36,588 bases of DNA from Chlamydiota bacterium (GCA_016866495.1 VGMG01000009.1:1-36588), one strand, 5' to 3'. Counted from the stretch's first letter, positions 1-8,489 are shown. Notes: a model not told the origin generated them from the letters alone. A program made the numbers and translations.

Positions 1-655
1 ATGACAAAAAATCAAAGCGTCTATAAGCCTCTTTTTCGAGCGGTGCGATCAGTTTTTGTTGCGAGGAGGGAAGCCTGAATTGGAGATAGTTTATCACTTG
101 TCGAATAACCTCTTTAGATGTCGGCTTTTCAAGGTTTTCTAGATGCTGCATTGCCTCTGGGCTGGAAATAATCGACTCCCTGATTTTATTTAACTGAGTA
201 ATTCTTCTCAAAGACCAGGCGAAAAAAAGCCAAACTGGATTCAAAAAAAACTCATTTAGACAGAAAAGGTAAGGATTTTTGAAAAAAAGTTCGGTGATAT
301 GTGTAGATGCGGACCCCTTAATAATAAAAAATATAAACAAAGCGTTGATGACAAATCGCACCGATTGGGAAAATGCAAAGAAAGTCAGGATTCCTGTCTT
401 GTTTTTAGTGGTAGCATGGGAAATCATAAAGTAGGTGATTAGGGCAGTAAAAGTCCAGGAAAGGGTAAAAAAGATAAAAAAAACTAGATGGGGAGGATAC
501 TGAAACCTCTGGAAGATAGGATTGCTCATTAAAGCAGTCAAATCGGTCAAATCCCTCAACAAAGGGACCGCAAAAAAGAGCATTACTGAAAAAAGAATGA
601 AAATTTTCTTATAAAAAAGCTCTTTTGGATGTTTGAGTAGGTCTGTCAATACCAT
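1..655 (-). CDS. Partial multi-pass membrane protein, unknown function (3' end outside window)
   Basis: An uninterrupted reading frame of at least 218 codons runs from the ATG at 653-655 off the left edge, so the C-terminus is missing. A GAGGT ribosome-binding site sits about 7 bases before the ATG, which supports this start. The visible protein has roughly four hydrophobic segments: around residues 17-34, 55-75, 88-108 and 125-150. A charged, predicted-helical region follows (around 150-215). It begins MVLTDLLKHPKELFYKK. I do not recognise the family; the topology resembles small Yip1-like or uncharacterised inner-membrane proteins, but no diagnostic motif is visible. It lies 165 bases downstream of another small membrane protein on the same strand and could share a transcript with it. 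Confidence 0.75.
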   Translation of the reverse strand, partial: MVLTDLLKHPKELFYKKIFILFSVMLFFAVPLLRDLTDLTALMSNPIFQRFQYPPHLVFFIFFTLSWTFTALITYFMISHATTKNKTGILTFFAFSQSVRFVINALFIFFIIKGSASTHITELFFKNPYLFCLNEFFLNPVWLFFAWSLRRITQLNKIRESIISSPEAMQHLENLEKPTSKEVIRQVINYLQFRLPSSQQKLIAPLEKEAYRRFDFLS

Positions 656-820
656 ACAAGAACCTCAATCTTTAAATTTATCGGTTTTAAGTGCTTTGAT
701 GCACCTGTATTTTATCTGTTTTATTATTTATTGAGGTAAATAAATTCCTGTTTAGAACATGAAATCCAAATCTTTAAATTGAATTCCAACACCGCACAAT
801 AAAAAGTTCTTAACAGCCTC

Positions 821-1276
821 TTAAAGGGTGGCTTTAAGATTTTTAAGCCGAAGTTTAAACGGAAAAGGGTATAAAAAGAATGCCCACGGGCTACAAAATA
901 ACCAAAGTAGCGTCAAAAAAAATTTGTATACTTCAAAAGGGGGATTTTCCAACGAAAAAATAGATAGGCTCTTTTCCCAGAGTAAACGATTTTCCAAACA
1001 CATTTGTAAGAGCCATACCGGGATTAGAAAAAAGGGTTTTTGTTTTTGAAAAACAAAATAGTCCAGTGCAAATGCAAACCATAGCCAAAGAATCGGCATC
1101 ACATAGATATCAAGGACTACTTTTTTTAAAAGTGGGCCAAAATCTAAAACAAAGGCCCCTTGAGGAGTATTTTGAAGATCCAAATAGAAAAAAATCTTAC
1201 CGAGAAGAACAAGGATCGGAAAGTAAAAAAAATTTAGCACTCTTAAAAAAATTGTTATTTTTTTCATAAACGACAT
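821..1276 (-). CDS. Small hydrophobic membrane protein, unknown function
   Basis: About 151 residues, dominated by aromatic and aliphatic amino acids, with about four predicted membrane segments (near residues 8-30, 48-72, 78-95 and 112-135 from this start). The frame is open upstream to a TTG at 1312, but the ATG at 1276 (MSFMKK) or the one at 1267 is a more ordinary start. No strong Shine-Dalgarno distinguishes them. I do not recognise a family. It lies 46 bases after the end of the upstream minus-strand gene (1323-2177), so co-transcription with it is likely. Shadow frames on the opposite strand have no start signals and are ignored. Confidence 0.6.
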   Translation of the reverse strand: MSFMKKITIFLRVLNFFYFPILVLLGKIFFYLDLQNTPQGAFVLDFGPLLKKVVLDIYVMPILWLWFAFALDYFVFQKQKPFFLIPVWLLQMCLENRLLWEKSLSIFSLENPPFEVYKFFLTLLWLFCSPWAFFLYPFPFKLRLKNLKATL

Positions 1277-1322
1277 TTTCTTACATATAAGAAAAATAAA
1301 GAAAAAAAACAACTAGGCTTAG

Positions 1323-2177
1323 TTAGCAGAGGACAGCTGTTTTATAGCTGACAATTTTTTTGAGGTCAGATAAAAATTTTACCAAAGTCGATTCCTCATG
1401 GTCTTGCCTTAGATACAGGGAAAGACCAGAAGGGGTCTCAATCACGATCCAGCCTTTTTGCGACAGCTCTTGTTTATAAGTCTGTTTTTTGGAGGTAGAA
1501 ATATGGATGGAAAATTTTTGTATAGAGAGATCAAAGCCTAGTTTTTTTATTGACTCGAAAACAAAAACCGTTTTTTCCAAAAGCTCTTTTTTTTCTTTTT
1601 GCAATGTAGGTAGAAGATCTAAAGAGGTGTGCATTGCGGCAAGGACGTAAGGGGGTAGCAAATAGTGGGGCGTTGTCACAAAGAAAAGAGAGTGTAGCGG
1701 ATCCTCAATCAGGTAAAAATCTGCAAAGGGTGGAAAGGTAGTCTGGATGAGGGGCGCTTTTAGATGCGTTTCAAATCCTGTCGCAACAAGACCCAAAGGA
1801 TCTTTTTCGAATGTTTGGAATAGAAAATCTGCCTGCTCTTCATTGATCCAGTTGAGGATATGCGCTTTTAATCCCTTAAGGTCCAAAGTTGAAAAAAAAG
1901 CCTTGGGACTGAAGCGTTGCAATAAAGCATTTTGCAATTCAAGGTGCTCTGCTTGAAACCTTTTTTGAAAGGATCCCACCCCCATTTTCTCCACCCATTT
2001 TAACTGTTCACTTTGAACGTAAGGATGGTACTGAAATCCAAACGGGTCAAGGATCGAAAAGTCATTTTGCAGATATTTGCCCTCAAGCGCTTTAAGGAAA
2101 TTAAAGCGCTTTTGCTCTTCTTTTTTTCTCATTTTGAGTTGCAAAATGTGGTAAATCGATTCGAGATTCGGTTTCAT
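1323..2177 (-). CDS. Hypothetical protein, 284 aa
   Basis: A 284-residue soluble-looking protein beginning MKPNLESIYHILQ. No signal peptide or membrane segment is visible. The N-terminal third is charged (Lys/Glu/Phe-rich). The middle has aromatic stretches such as DFYLIEDPLHSLFF, and the C-terminal half alternates strand-like and helical segments. I do not recognise the family. No clear Shine-Dalgarno precedes the ATG at 2175-2177. It follows the CT296/PhyH-like gene by 37 bases on the same strand, so the two are probably one transcript together with the small membrane protein downstream. The function is not deducible from sequence alone; conservation within Chlamydiae is only an inference from the conserved neighbourhood. 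Confidence 0.65.
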   Translation of the reverse strand: MKPNLESIYHILQLKMRKKEEQKRFNFLKALEGKYLQNDFSILDPFGFQYHPYVQSEQLKWVEKMGVGSFQKRFQAEHLELQNALLQRFSPKAFFSTLDLKGLKAHILNWINEEQADFLFQTFEKDPLGLVATGFETHLKAPLIQTTFPPFADFYLIEDPLHSLFFVTTPHYLLPPYVLAAMHTSLDLLPTLQKEKKELLEKTVFVFESIKKLGFDLSIQKFSIHISTSKKQTYKQELSQKGWIVIETPSGLSLYLRQDHEESTLVKFLSDLKKIVSYKTAVLC

Positions 2178-2214
2178 TTTAGAGGTGAAAGTTCGTGGTT
2201 TGGGTTTTTTTAAG

Positions 2215-2937
2215 TTAGACTACATGGATTTTTCCGGGAAGGACGTCACCATATACAAAGCCCTGTTTTTTCATCTCATGTGTATGGGGATCTTTAGGCT
2301 GATCCACATAAACTAAATTATCGCGTCCGAAGGTCACAAGTAAATAGAGCTGATGGGAAAAATCGGGGAGAGGATCTAGAGAGAACGGATATTTTGAGCT
2401 AAAAAATGTGATGCTTTTGGGGTGCATTGGTAAAGGGTGGAGAATCCCTTTGGCCTGCTCTATATCTACAAGAGGGTCTTGAGAAATGGCCCTTTCAGAG
2501 ACAAGATGGATCATACATCCAATTTCTAAGCCCTGAAAACAGCTCACATCATCCAAACTTGTGTAATGATAAAAAAGAGGTGGGAGGGTCTCATCAGACT
2601 CATTTTGGGTTTTATCAAAGGTGCGAAATATTTGAGTAAAACCTAATTTGATTTTATGGAGCCCGCTAAGCTGAGATACAATCTCTAAAAACTTTCTTTG
2701 AGTGATAAACTTTTCTAGAAGAGCGCTCTCTTCATGGAGGTTCCACCCCTCTTGAAATGTTGTTTTTAAGGTTGTCTCGCTGAGATTTTGATGTTTTTGT
2801 TTGAGTTTAAGTTTGAGCAAACTGTCGCATTCGCGACTGATTTCGTGGAGCTCTTCTTCGCTTAAAAGATTTTCTAACTCGATGAAACCCTTGTCCTTAT
2901 AAAAAGAGACTAACTTAGGGGGAAGATCGTAACGCAT
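2215..2937 (-). CDS. PhyH-like (2OG-Fe(II) oxygenase fold) protein, probable CT296 relative
   Basis: About 240 residues from the ATG at 2937. The frame is open back to a TTG at 3000, but that start would leave one base between it and the divergent rnc start. A weak GGTGA lies just before 2937. The N-terminus (FYKDKGFIELENLLSEEEL and following) matches the opening helix-strand pattern of phytanoyl-CoA dioxygenase-like proteins. The expected HxD iron-binding pair is not evident: the best candidate region reads FYHYTSLDD. From family knowledge, C. trachomatis CT296 adjoins rnc and was reported to have a 2OG-Fe(II) oxygenase-like fold without the normal ligands, so orthology is plausible. A catalytic role is doubtful; a structural or metal-sensing role is an alternative. 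Confidence 0.6.
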   Translation of the reverse strand: MRYDLPPKLVSFYKDKGFIELENLLSEEELHEISRECDSLLKLKLKQKHQNLSETTLKTTFQEGWNLHEESALLEKFITQRKFLEIVSQLSGLHKIKLGFTQIFRTFDKTQNESDETLPPLFYHYTSLDDVSCFQGLEIGCMIHLVSERAISQDPLVDIEQAKGILHPLPMHPKSITFFSSKYPFSLDPLPDFSHQLYLLVTFGRDNLVYVDQPKDPHTHEMKKQGFVYGDVLPGKIHVV

Positions 2938-3001
2938 ATCACCGAGAGGTCTATTTTGAACATGACAAAAAAGGGTAACTGATCCAACATAAATTCTCAA
3001 G

Positions 3002-3712
3002 ATGCTTCCTTACGAAAAGATAGAACAGATTCTTTCCTATCCCTTTAAGAACAGGGAAATTTTATTAATGGCGATGACGCATCGCTCCTACTTGAATGAA
3101 TCGAGTCAGGATCTAAAGTCCTACGAAAGGCTTGAGTTCCTTGGCGACAGTCTTCTCAATTTTTTTGTTACCGATACGCTTTATAGAAAATACCCCGAAT
3201 ACAAAGAGGGCGAGCTCTCCTCCTTAAAGGCAAGGCTTGTTTCAAAAGAGGCCTGTAGTTTCTATCTTTCACACTTTGACCTTCTTCCATTCCTTTTGAT
3301 TGCAAAAGGGGAGTTGGCGATGATCGAGCGCTCAAAAAAAGGGATTATGGCGGATCTTTATGAGGCAATTTTAGGGGCTATTTTCCTTGATGGGGGATTT
3401 TTGGCGGCTGAGGAGTTTTTTTTAAAAAGCGCTCAGCTACACTTTCAACATCTAAAAGAGAGCTCTAAAAAAGATTTTAAAGCGCTTTTACAAGATTACA
3501 CTCTTCGTACCATGAAAAAGCTTCCCAGTTACGAGGTTCTATTTGAGGAGGGCCCAGAACACAAAAAAAGCTTTTTAGTAGCTGTTTTTGTGGACGAACA
3601 GGAGGCGGGGCGCGGAAGAGGGTCTACAAAAAAAGAGGCTGAACAGGCGGCAGCAATGGAAGCGGTTCTTTACCATGGATGGCAAGATGAGCAAACAAAA
3701 ACTCGGTTATAG
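3002..3712 (+). CDS. rnc: Ribonuclease III
   Basis: A 236-residue double-strand-specific endoribonuclease that processes rRNA precursors and structured transcripts. The RNase III signature ERLEFLGDSLL is at residues 42-52, with a second acidic catalytic stretch ADLYEAILGAIFLDGG at 117-132. A double-stranded RNA-binding domain occupies about residues 155-228 and ends with the typical GSTKKEAEQAAAMEA helix. Length is normal for the family. It is divergent from the CT296-like gene, and the intervening region is very short (65 bases if that gene starts at 2937). Its 3' end overlaps the radA start by 26 bases, which implies translational coupling. No strong Shine-Dalgarno precedes the ATG. Confidence 0.96.
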   Translation: MLPYEKIEQILSYPFKNREILLMAMTHRSYLNESSQDLKSYERLEFLGDSLLNFFVTDTLYRKYPEYKEGELSSLKARLVSKEACSFYLSHFDLLPFLLIAKGELAMIERSKKGIMADLYEAILGAIFLDGGFLAAEEFFLKSAQLHFQHLKESSKKDFKALLQDYTLRTMKKLPSYEVLFEEGPEHKKSFLVAVFVDEQEAGRGRGSTKKEAEQAAAMEAVLYHGWQDEQTKTRL

Positions 3713-5123
3713 TTGTCGTTCCTGCAGCCAATTTTTTACAAAATGGAGCGGGATATGTCCAAAGTGTGCAGAATGGAACACGCTTGAAGAGGATGTCTTT
3801 ATTCCGGTTGAAAAAACCCGTTTTGAAAGCCATAGAGTATCTCACAATAGACCTGAGCTCATCCACGAAATCAAAGCATCGGAGGGTCAACGCACAGCTA
3901 CAAACATCACGGTTGTCGATCGTCTTTTGGGTGGAGGTGTTGTCGAGGGTTCTTTGATTCTGATTGGGGGAGACCCCGGAATTGGAAAAAGCACACTGAT
4001 GCTTCAGCTGTCCGAGGCGTTTTCAACACAGGGAAAAACAGTGCTCTATGTCTCAGGCGAAGAGTCAAAAGAGCAGGCGGCACTAAGAGCCAAACGTCTA
4101 GGGATCAAAACAGATAAGATTTACCTTTTTTCTGAAACACTATTTTCAGAAATCAAAAAAGCGATAGACGCGATCAAACCGCAACTTTTAATTATCGATT
4201 CTGTTCAGATTGTCTATAAGGGGGAACTTCCCTCATTGCCTGGCTCTGTTACCCAGGTTAAAGAGATTGCAATGGAGGCTATGCACATCGCAAAAGGGGA
4301 AAAAATCACCACCTTTTTAATTGGGCATGTTACAAAATCGGGTGAACTGGCCGGACCCAGAGTTCTTGAGCATATCGTAGACACGGTTTTGGATTTTGAA
4401 GGGGATCGCGAGCATGGATACCGGATCTTGAGATCGACAAAAAACCGTTTTGGACCTACAGATGAGATTGCACTTTTTCAGATGGGTACAAAAGGGCTTA
4501 AAGAGGTCTTAAACCCCTCAGAGGCTTTTTTAAAAGAGCGGATCAAAGATGTCGCTGGCTCGGTGATTGTCCCTACTATGGAGGGTTCGAGCGCATTTTT
4601 GGTGGAGGTGCAAGCTTTAGTTGCGCCTACAAACTTCTCTACCTCTTCACGAAAATCGACCGGGCTTGATCAAAACCGCCTGAGTTTATTACTGGCAGTC
4701 CTTGAAAAAAGGGTAGGCTATACATTTCAATCAGTAGATGTATTTGTGTCTGTGGCAGGCGGAATGAAAATAGTCGAGCCCGCAGCAGATCTTGGCGTAT
4801 TAATGTCGATCGCTTCCTCTTTTTCAAAACGCTCAATCAATTCCGAAACCGTTGTGATCGGGGAGGTCGGCTTGACGGGGGAGATCCGCTCTGTAAGTAG
4901 GATAGAGAGTCGTCTAAAAGAAGCCATTCACATGGGATTCAAATACGCAGTAATTCCGAAAAAAAATAGTGTGGGGCTTCCCGACTCTATCACGAAAAAA
5001 CTCACGATATTTGGGGTGGATCTGGTTGAAGAGGCTATAGGCCAGCTCTTGTCGAGAAAGGGGGGAACATCTACAATACAAACCAAAAAAGTGGATTATG
5101 CTGGAACTACTGGAGCTTCTTAA
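3687..5123 (+). CDS. radA: DNA repair protein RadA (Sms)
   Basis: A branch-migration helicase-like RecA paralog of about 478 residues that acts in recombinational repair. Four cysteines (residues 10, 13, 24 and 27) form the N-terminal zinc finger. Walker A GGDPGIGKST is at 94-103, Walker B LLIIDS near 167-172, and the RadA-specific KNRFG motif at 252-256. The C-terminal half is the Lon-protease-like domain (around 290-450). The frame is open upstream to 3588 inside rnc, but the ATG at 3687 (MSKQKLGYSC) puts the zinc finger at the usual distance from the N-terminus; the ATG at 3675 is the alternative. It overlaps rnc by 26 bases. The last 25 or so residues form a polar tail of no recognised role. 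Confidence 0.95.
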   Translation: MSKQKLGYSCRSCSQFFTKWSGICPKCAEWNTLEEDVFIPVEKTRFESHRVSHNRPELIHEIKASEGQRTATNITVVDRLLGGGVVEGSLILIGGDPGIGKSTLMLQLSEAFSTQGKTVLYVSGEESKEQAALRAKRLGIKTDKIYLFSETLFSEIKKAIDAIKPQLLIIDSVQIVYKGELPSLPGSVTQVKEIAMEAMHIAKGEKITTFLIGHVTKSGELAGPRVLEHIVDTVLDFEGDREHGYRILRSTKNRFGPTDEIALFQMGTKGLKEVLNPSEAFLKERIKDVAGSVIVPTMEGSSAFLVEVQALVAPTNFSTSSRKSTGLDQNRLSLLLAVLEKRVGYTFQSVDVFVSVAGGMKIVEPAADLGVLMSIASSFSKRSINSETVVIGEVGLTGEIRSVSRIESRLKEAIHMGFKYAVIPKKNSVGLPDSITKKLTIFGVDLVEEAIGQLLSRKGGTSTIQTKKVDYAGTTGAS

Positions 5124-5340
5124 AACTGCCGAAATTTCGACTGTTCAGGATGTGGCAAAAACCGCCTATGCTGTCGAAATTCTAGATTTGGGACTAAAAT
5201 ATTCTTTAAAAAAACCATCTTTTTGTGGTTTCAAAAATGCCTCAGACCTTTACCTATCTTCTTTCTCTTTTTTAAGCTGTAGCTCTTTTTTGAATTCATC
5301 GAGCAATAAATCATCAAAAACACAGAACCAGGATTACCGG

Positions 5341-5928
5341 ATGCAAGAACCTTATAAACTTTTTGAGCTTAAATATAGTTATGACGCTCTTGAACCCTAT
5401 ATCGATGCGAAGACAGTAGAACTCCATTACTCTAAACACACAAAGACCTATGTAGATAAGGCAAACGAAGCCCTGATTGGATTACAAAAGCCCAACATTA
5501 CAGAGGCACAAGCTTATGAATTATCAAAACAGCTCGATGACAATGTCGGTGGAGTTTTGACCCACCAACTCTATTTCAATTGTCTTGCAAAATCCAAAGA
5601 AAAAGGGGGAACGGGGGGTGTTTATCCAACCTCTGGAGCTTTTTATGAGGCAGTAAAAGCTCGTTATGGCAGTTTTGATGGACTGAAAGAGGCTCTCAAA
5701 AAAGGGGGATTGTCCCGTTTTGGATCGGGCTGGGTTTTTTTACACCAAGATCTTTCCATTACAACAGCACCCAACCAAGAGTGGCCTAGAGGAAAAAAAC
5801 CGATTTTAGGAATTGATGTTTGGGAGCACGCCTATTATTTAAAATATCAAAATAGAAGAGTTGAGTATTTGGATAATATCTTCTATGTGATCGACTGGAA
5901 CTACGTAGAATCCCTGTTTAAATCTTAA
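5341..5928 (+). CDS. sodA: Superoxide dismutase, Fe/Mn family
   Basis: A 195-residue enzyme that dismutates superoxide to peroxide and oxygen. Metal ligands in the family order are His29 (ELHYSKH), His75 (GGVLTHQLYF), Asp159 and His163 (DVWEHAYY). The Gly-Gly before the second histidine and a glutamine in APNQEWP (residue 146) match the manganese-type second-sphere pattern, so manganese or cambialistic use is more likely than strict iron use. That assignment is an inference. The frame is open for another 81 codons upstream, from 5098 inside radA, but AGGATTACCGG before the ATG at 5341 and normal family length support this start. It precedes accD by 19 bases, an order shared with C. trachomatis (sodM-accD-dut-ptsN). 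Confidence 0.94.
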   Translation: MQEPYKLFELKYSYDALEPYIDAKTVELHYSKHTKTYVDKANEALIGLQKPNITEAQAYELSKQLDDNVGGVLTHQLYFNCLAKSKEKGGTGGVYPTSGAFYEAVKARYGSFDGLKEALKKGGLSRFGSGWVFLHQDLSITTAPNQEWPRGKKPILGIDVWEHAYYLKYQNRRVEYLDNIFYVIDWNYVESLFKS

Positions 5929-5947
5929 AATTTTTTTGAGGGACTTT

Positions 5948-6799
5948 ATGACTTTAGTAGATCTTATCCGGCAAAAAAGAGAGGCTAATAAAATAGGTTG
6001 TGCCGGAACAGGTGGGTTTGACGGCTGGCTCAATTGTCCAAAATGCCAACAGTTTGTTGAAGAAAAAACGCTTATTGTTAAGCTGAAGGTTTGCCCAAAT
6101 TGCGAGCACCATTTTCGTCTTTCAGCTAAAGAGCGTGTGGATTTGTTGGTCGATAAGGGAACTTTTGAGGAAAAATTTAGTGCTTTGGAATCCAAAGACC
6201 CTTTAGGTTTTCATGACACAAAATCCTATAAGGCCCGTTTGAAAGAGGCTAAAGAGAGTACAGCTCTCAAAGATGCGGTTATCACGGGTGTAGGCCAAAT
6301 TGAGGGCGCAAGCTTTGCTTTGGCAGCGATGGATTTCCAATTTATTGGGGGATCATTAGGTTCTGTTGTTGGAGAAAAACTTACAAGGCTTGTTGAGGAA
6401 GCGATTTTGGATTCTCTTCCCCTAGTCATCGTAAGCCAATCGGGTGGCGCTCGGATGCAAGAGTCTATTTTTTCATTGATGCAGATGGCTAAGGTATCTC
6501 AAGCAATTAAAAGGTTTCATGAAAGAGGCCTTTTTTTTATTTCTATTTTGACAGATCCGACGATGGGAGGTGTCACCGCCTCTTTTGCCTCTTTGGGAGA
6601 TATTTTAATAGCTGAACCCAAAGCTTTAATAGGTTTTGCCGGTGCTAGAGTGATTGAACAAACAATCAAGCAGAAATTACCCTCAGATGCCCAAACTGCT
6701 GAATTTCAACTCAAGCATGGATTGATCGATAGGATTGTACATCGCAAAGACATGAAAAAAGAGGTACGCTCTTTTTTCAAGCATTTCTTAGGAGTCTGA
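5948..6799 (+). CDS. accD: Acetyl-CoA carboxylase carboxyltransferase subunit beta
   Basis: A 283-residue beta subunit of the carboxyltransferase that, with AccA, moves the carboxyl group from biotin to acetyl-CoA in the first step of fatty acid synthesis. Four cysteines (CPKC at 30-33 and CPNC at 49-52) form the N-terminal zinc ribbon. The crotonase-like core follows, with [10 protein letters not shown] and [17 protein letters not shown]. The frame opens at a TTG (5936), but GAGGG at 5938-5942 positions the ATG at 5948. The stop shares one base with the dut start (TGATG), indicating coupled translation. accA is not in the window. Confidence 0.96.
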   Translation: MTLVDLIRQKREANKIGCAGTGGFDGWLNCPKCQQFVEEKTLIVKLKVCPNCEHHFRLSAKERVDLLVDKGTFEEKFSALESKDPLGFHDTKSYKARLKEAKESTALKDAVITGVGQIEGASFALAAMDFQFIGGSLGSVVGEKLTRLVEEAILDSLPLVIVSQSGGARMQESIFSLMQMAKVSQAIKRFHERGLFFISILTDPTMGGVTASFASLGDILIAEPKALIGFAGARVIEQTIKQKLPSDAQTAEFQLKHGLIDRIVHRKDMKKEVRSFFKHFLGV

Positions 6800-7269
6800 T
6801 GGAAAAGCAAAAAGTTTTGTTAAAGAAAATAAGAGAGTCTGTAGCGACTCCTTTTTATGCCACCCAATTGGCGGCTGGTGCAGATGTGTGTGCGGATCTT
6901 GAGGAAGCGCTAGTAATTCCCAGTCAGTCTACTGCACTAATACCAACAGGTCTTTTTTTTGAAATTCCTGAGGGTTTTGAGATTCAAGTACGCCCTAGAA
7001 GTGGCCTTGCACTCAAGTTTGGTATCACTGTTTTAAACACCCCTGGAACCATAGATGCTGATTACAGAGGCGAGCTTAAGGTTATTCTGATCAATCACTC
7101 AAAAATCGATTTTGTGGTGGAGCCCAAAATGAGGATCGCTCAAATAGTATTAGCTAAAGTGGAGCAGGCCGATTTTCTAGAGGCAGCGCTTTTAAGCGAA
7201 TCCGAAAGAGGATCTAATGGATTTGGCCACACCGGCACCGGAACCAAAAATTTTGTAGAAAAAACTTGA
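6799..7269 (+). CDS. dut: Deoxyuridine 5'-triphosphate nucleotidohydrolase (dUTPase)
   Basis: A 156-residue homotrimeric dUTPase that hydrolyses dUTP to dUMP and pyrophosphate. It keeps uracil out of DNA and supplies dUMP for thymidylate. All five family motifs can be read: AGADVCADL (26-34), [11 protein letters not shown], the long third motif [20 protein letters not shown], and [13 protein letters not shown] at the C-terminus. The last departs slightly from the usual RGxGGFGSTG. AGGAG lies 6 bases before the ATG, which overlaps the accD stop. It belongs to the sodA-accD-dut-ptsN-ptsN run. Confidence 0.96.
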   Translation: MEKQKVLLKKIRESVATPFYATQLAAGADVCADLEEALVIPSQSTALIPTGLFFEIPEGFEIQVRPRSGLALKFGITVLNTPGTIDADYRGELKVILINHSKIDFVVEPKMRIAQIVLAKVEQADFLEAALLSESERGSNGFGHTGTGTKNFVEKT

Positions 7270-7287
7270 GTAATTTAAAGAGGGAAG

Positions 7288-7764
7288 ATGTTATTGTCAC
7301 AGCTTTTACCAACGCTAGCGATCATTCCTGACACGATTGTTTTTTTCGAAAAAGCATCACAAAAAGAGGTGATCGACGCCCTTTTCTTAAGTGTTCTGGA
7401 ATTTTTGGAAGGATTGGACACAAAAAAAATAAAACAGAAAATTTTAGACAGAGAGGGGCTCTCCTCAACTTGCATTGGAGCGCAGATCGCTATTCCTCAC
7501 GTCAAAGTAGAGGGGCTAGACCGGTTTATTCTTTCTTTGGGCATTCATAAAGAGGGGGTAGACTGGTGTTCTTCGGATGGGATGGGAGTCCACTTAATTT
7601 TATTAATCCTGGGCCCCGATGTTGAGCCGATTTATTACTTGAATTACTTGTCGAGCTTGACGCGACGATTGAAAAACCATAAGCTCAAAGATAAGCTTTT
7701 GAGCTCTCAAACTGCTCAAGAGGCGTTTGAGATATTTAAGACCGAGGATGAATCATGGATCTAA
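7288..7764 (+). CDS. ptsN: EIIA-Ntr-type phosphotransferase protein, first copy
   Basis: A 158-residue single-domain PTS EIIA of the nitrogen/fructose type. The phospho-acceptor histidine is His71 in the conserved context AQIAIPHVK. AGAGGGAAG directly before the ATG is a strong ribosome-binding site. The protein should accept phosphate from an NPr/HPr-like carrier and act as a regulator rather than a sugar importer, because no EIIB/EIIC partners are nearby. Its 3' end overlaps the second EIIA gene by 10 bases, so the two are made together. The tandem arrangement is also known from C. trachomatis (ptsN_1/ptsN_2). Confidence 0.9.
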   Translation: MLLSQLLPTLAIIPDTIVFFEKASQKEVIDALFLSVLEFLEGLDTKKIKQKILDREGLSSTCIGAQIAIPHVKVEGLDRFILSLGIHKEGVDWCSSDGMGVHLILLILGPDVEPIYYLNYLSSLTRRLKNHKLKDKLLSSQTAQEAFEIFKTEDESWI

Positions 7765-8450
7765 AGTTAGAAGAAGTTGCATCACTACTGCACGTCTCTG
7801 AAAGCACTGTTGAACGATGGGTTCAAGAGTTTGATTTACCCTCTTATCGTTTACAGGGGCAGCTTTTATTTTCAAGATCCGAAACTGAGAGCTGGATTTT
7901 GCGTCAATCTAGTAAAAAGGATGACCTTCTCTTTAATAAAGAGGAAAATCAGGAAGGGGGATGGCAAACTTTTTCGCTTTATCGTGCGATTCACCGTGGA
8001 GATGTGGTATTTATAGAATCTAACTCGAAAGAGAGTGCAATTGATGAGGTGATTTCCCATGTCGGTAAAGATCTTGGGATTGACCGGGTATCGATGGTGG
8101 AGCTGTTGATCGACCGGGAAAAGCTGATGACGACAGCCCTTGGTTCTGAGGTTGCTATACCCCATACAAGAGAGTGCCTCATCAGAGGCCCCCACGATGT
8201 GGTAGTAGTTGCCTTACCAAGAAGGCCGATCGATTGGAATGCACTGGATCAAAAAGGGGTGAAAGTCCTTTTCTTTTTATTCGCTTGTGATGATAAACGC
8301 CATCTCAATCTTTTGGCAAAGATTGCCCATCTAGCCTCTAGTAAAAGTTTAATTGAGAAGATTAAAGGGGGAGTTGATAAAAACACCCTGATGGAATGGA
8401 TTAGAGATTGGGAGCAGACCCTCAGTCAAAAAGTTTTGCAGAAAGCTTAA
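7755..8450 (+). CDS. ptsN: EIIA-Ntr protein with N-terminal MerR-like DNA-binding domain
   Basis: A 231-residue two-domain protein. Residues 1-52 form an excisionase/MerR-type winged helix: MDLKLEEVASLLHVSESTVE, then a strand pair LPSYRLQGQLLFSRSE. About 20 linker residues follow, then an EIIA-Ntr domain (72-225) with acceptor His137 in the context GSEVAIPHTRE. The fusion suggests a regulator whose DNA binding responds to phosphorylation of the EIIA domain. That is an inference from architecture; target sites are unknown. Translation starts inside the end of the first ptsN, which implies coupling. The gene is followed by a strong hairpin terminator, so it closes this transcription unit. Confidence 0.88.
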   Translation: MDLKLEEVASLLHVSESTVERWVQEFDLPSYRLQGQLLFSRSETESWILRQSSKKDDLLFNKEENQEGGWQTFSLYRAIHRGDVVFIESNSKESAIDEVISHVGKDLGIDRVSMVELLIDREKLMTTALGSEVAIPHTRECLIRGPHDVVVVALPRRPIDWNALDQKGVKVLFFLFACDDKRHLNLLAKIAHLASSKSLIEKIKGGVDKNTLMEWIRDWEQTLSQKVLQKA

Positions 8451-8461
8451 ATCCTAAGAAG

Positions 8462-8485
8462 AAATCCGGGTAAAGACCCGGATTT
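8462..8485. terminator. Convergent, probably bidirectional intrinsic terminator
   Basis: A perfect 10-bp stem (8462-8471 with 8476-8485) closes an AAAG tetraloop, with a GC-rich core CCGGGT. On the plus strand it is followed by T residues to 8487, on the minus strand by TTTCTTCTT. It lies between the stop of the HTH-EIIA gene (8450) and the stop of clpC (8490), so it can end both convergent transcripts. Confidence 0.9.
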
Positions 8486-8489
8486 TTGT

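Noticed and set aside
3588-3686. Longer RadA start inside rnc
   Set aside because: It would add 33 basic residues before the zinc finger with no family precedent; the ATG at 3687 fits.
5098-5340. N-terminal extension of SOD by 81 residues
   Set aside because: The frame is open, but the extension overlaps the end of radA, is Ser/Phe/Leu-rich without a signal peptide pattern, and a proper ribosome-binding site precedes the ATG at 5341 that gives normal family length.
5270-5340. Small minus-strand gene encoding a Lys/Glu-rich peptide
   Set aside because: No ATG or ribosome-binding site precedes it; it starts only at TTG and ends after about 20 residues.
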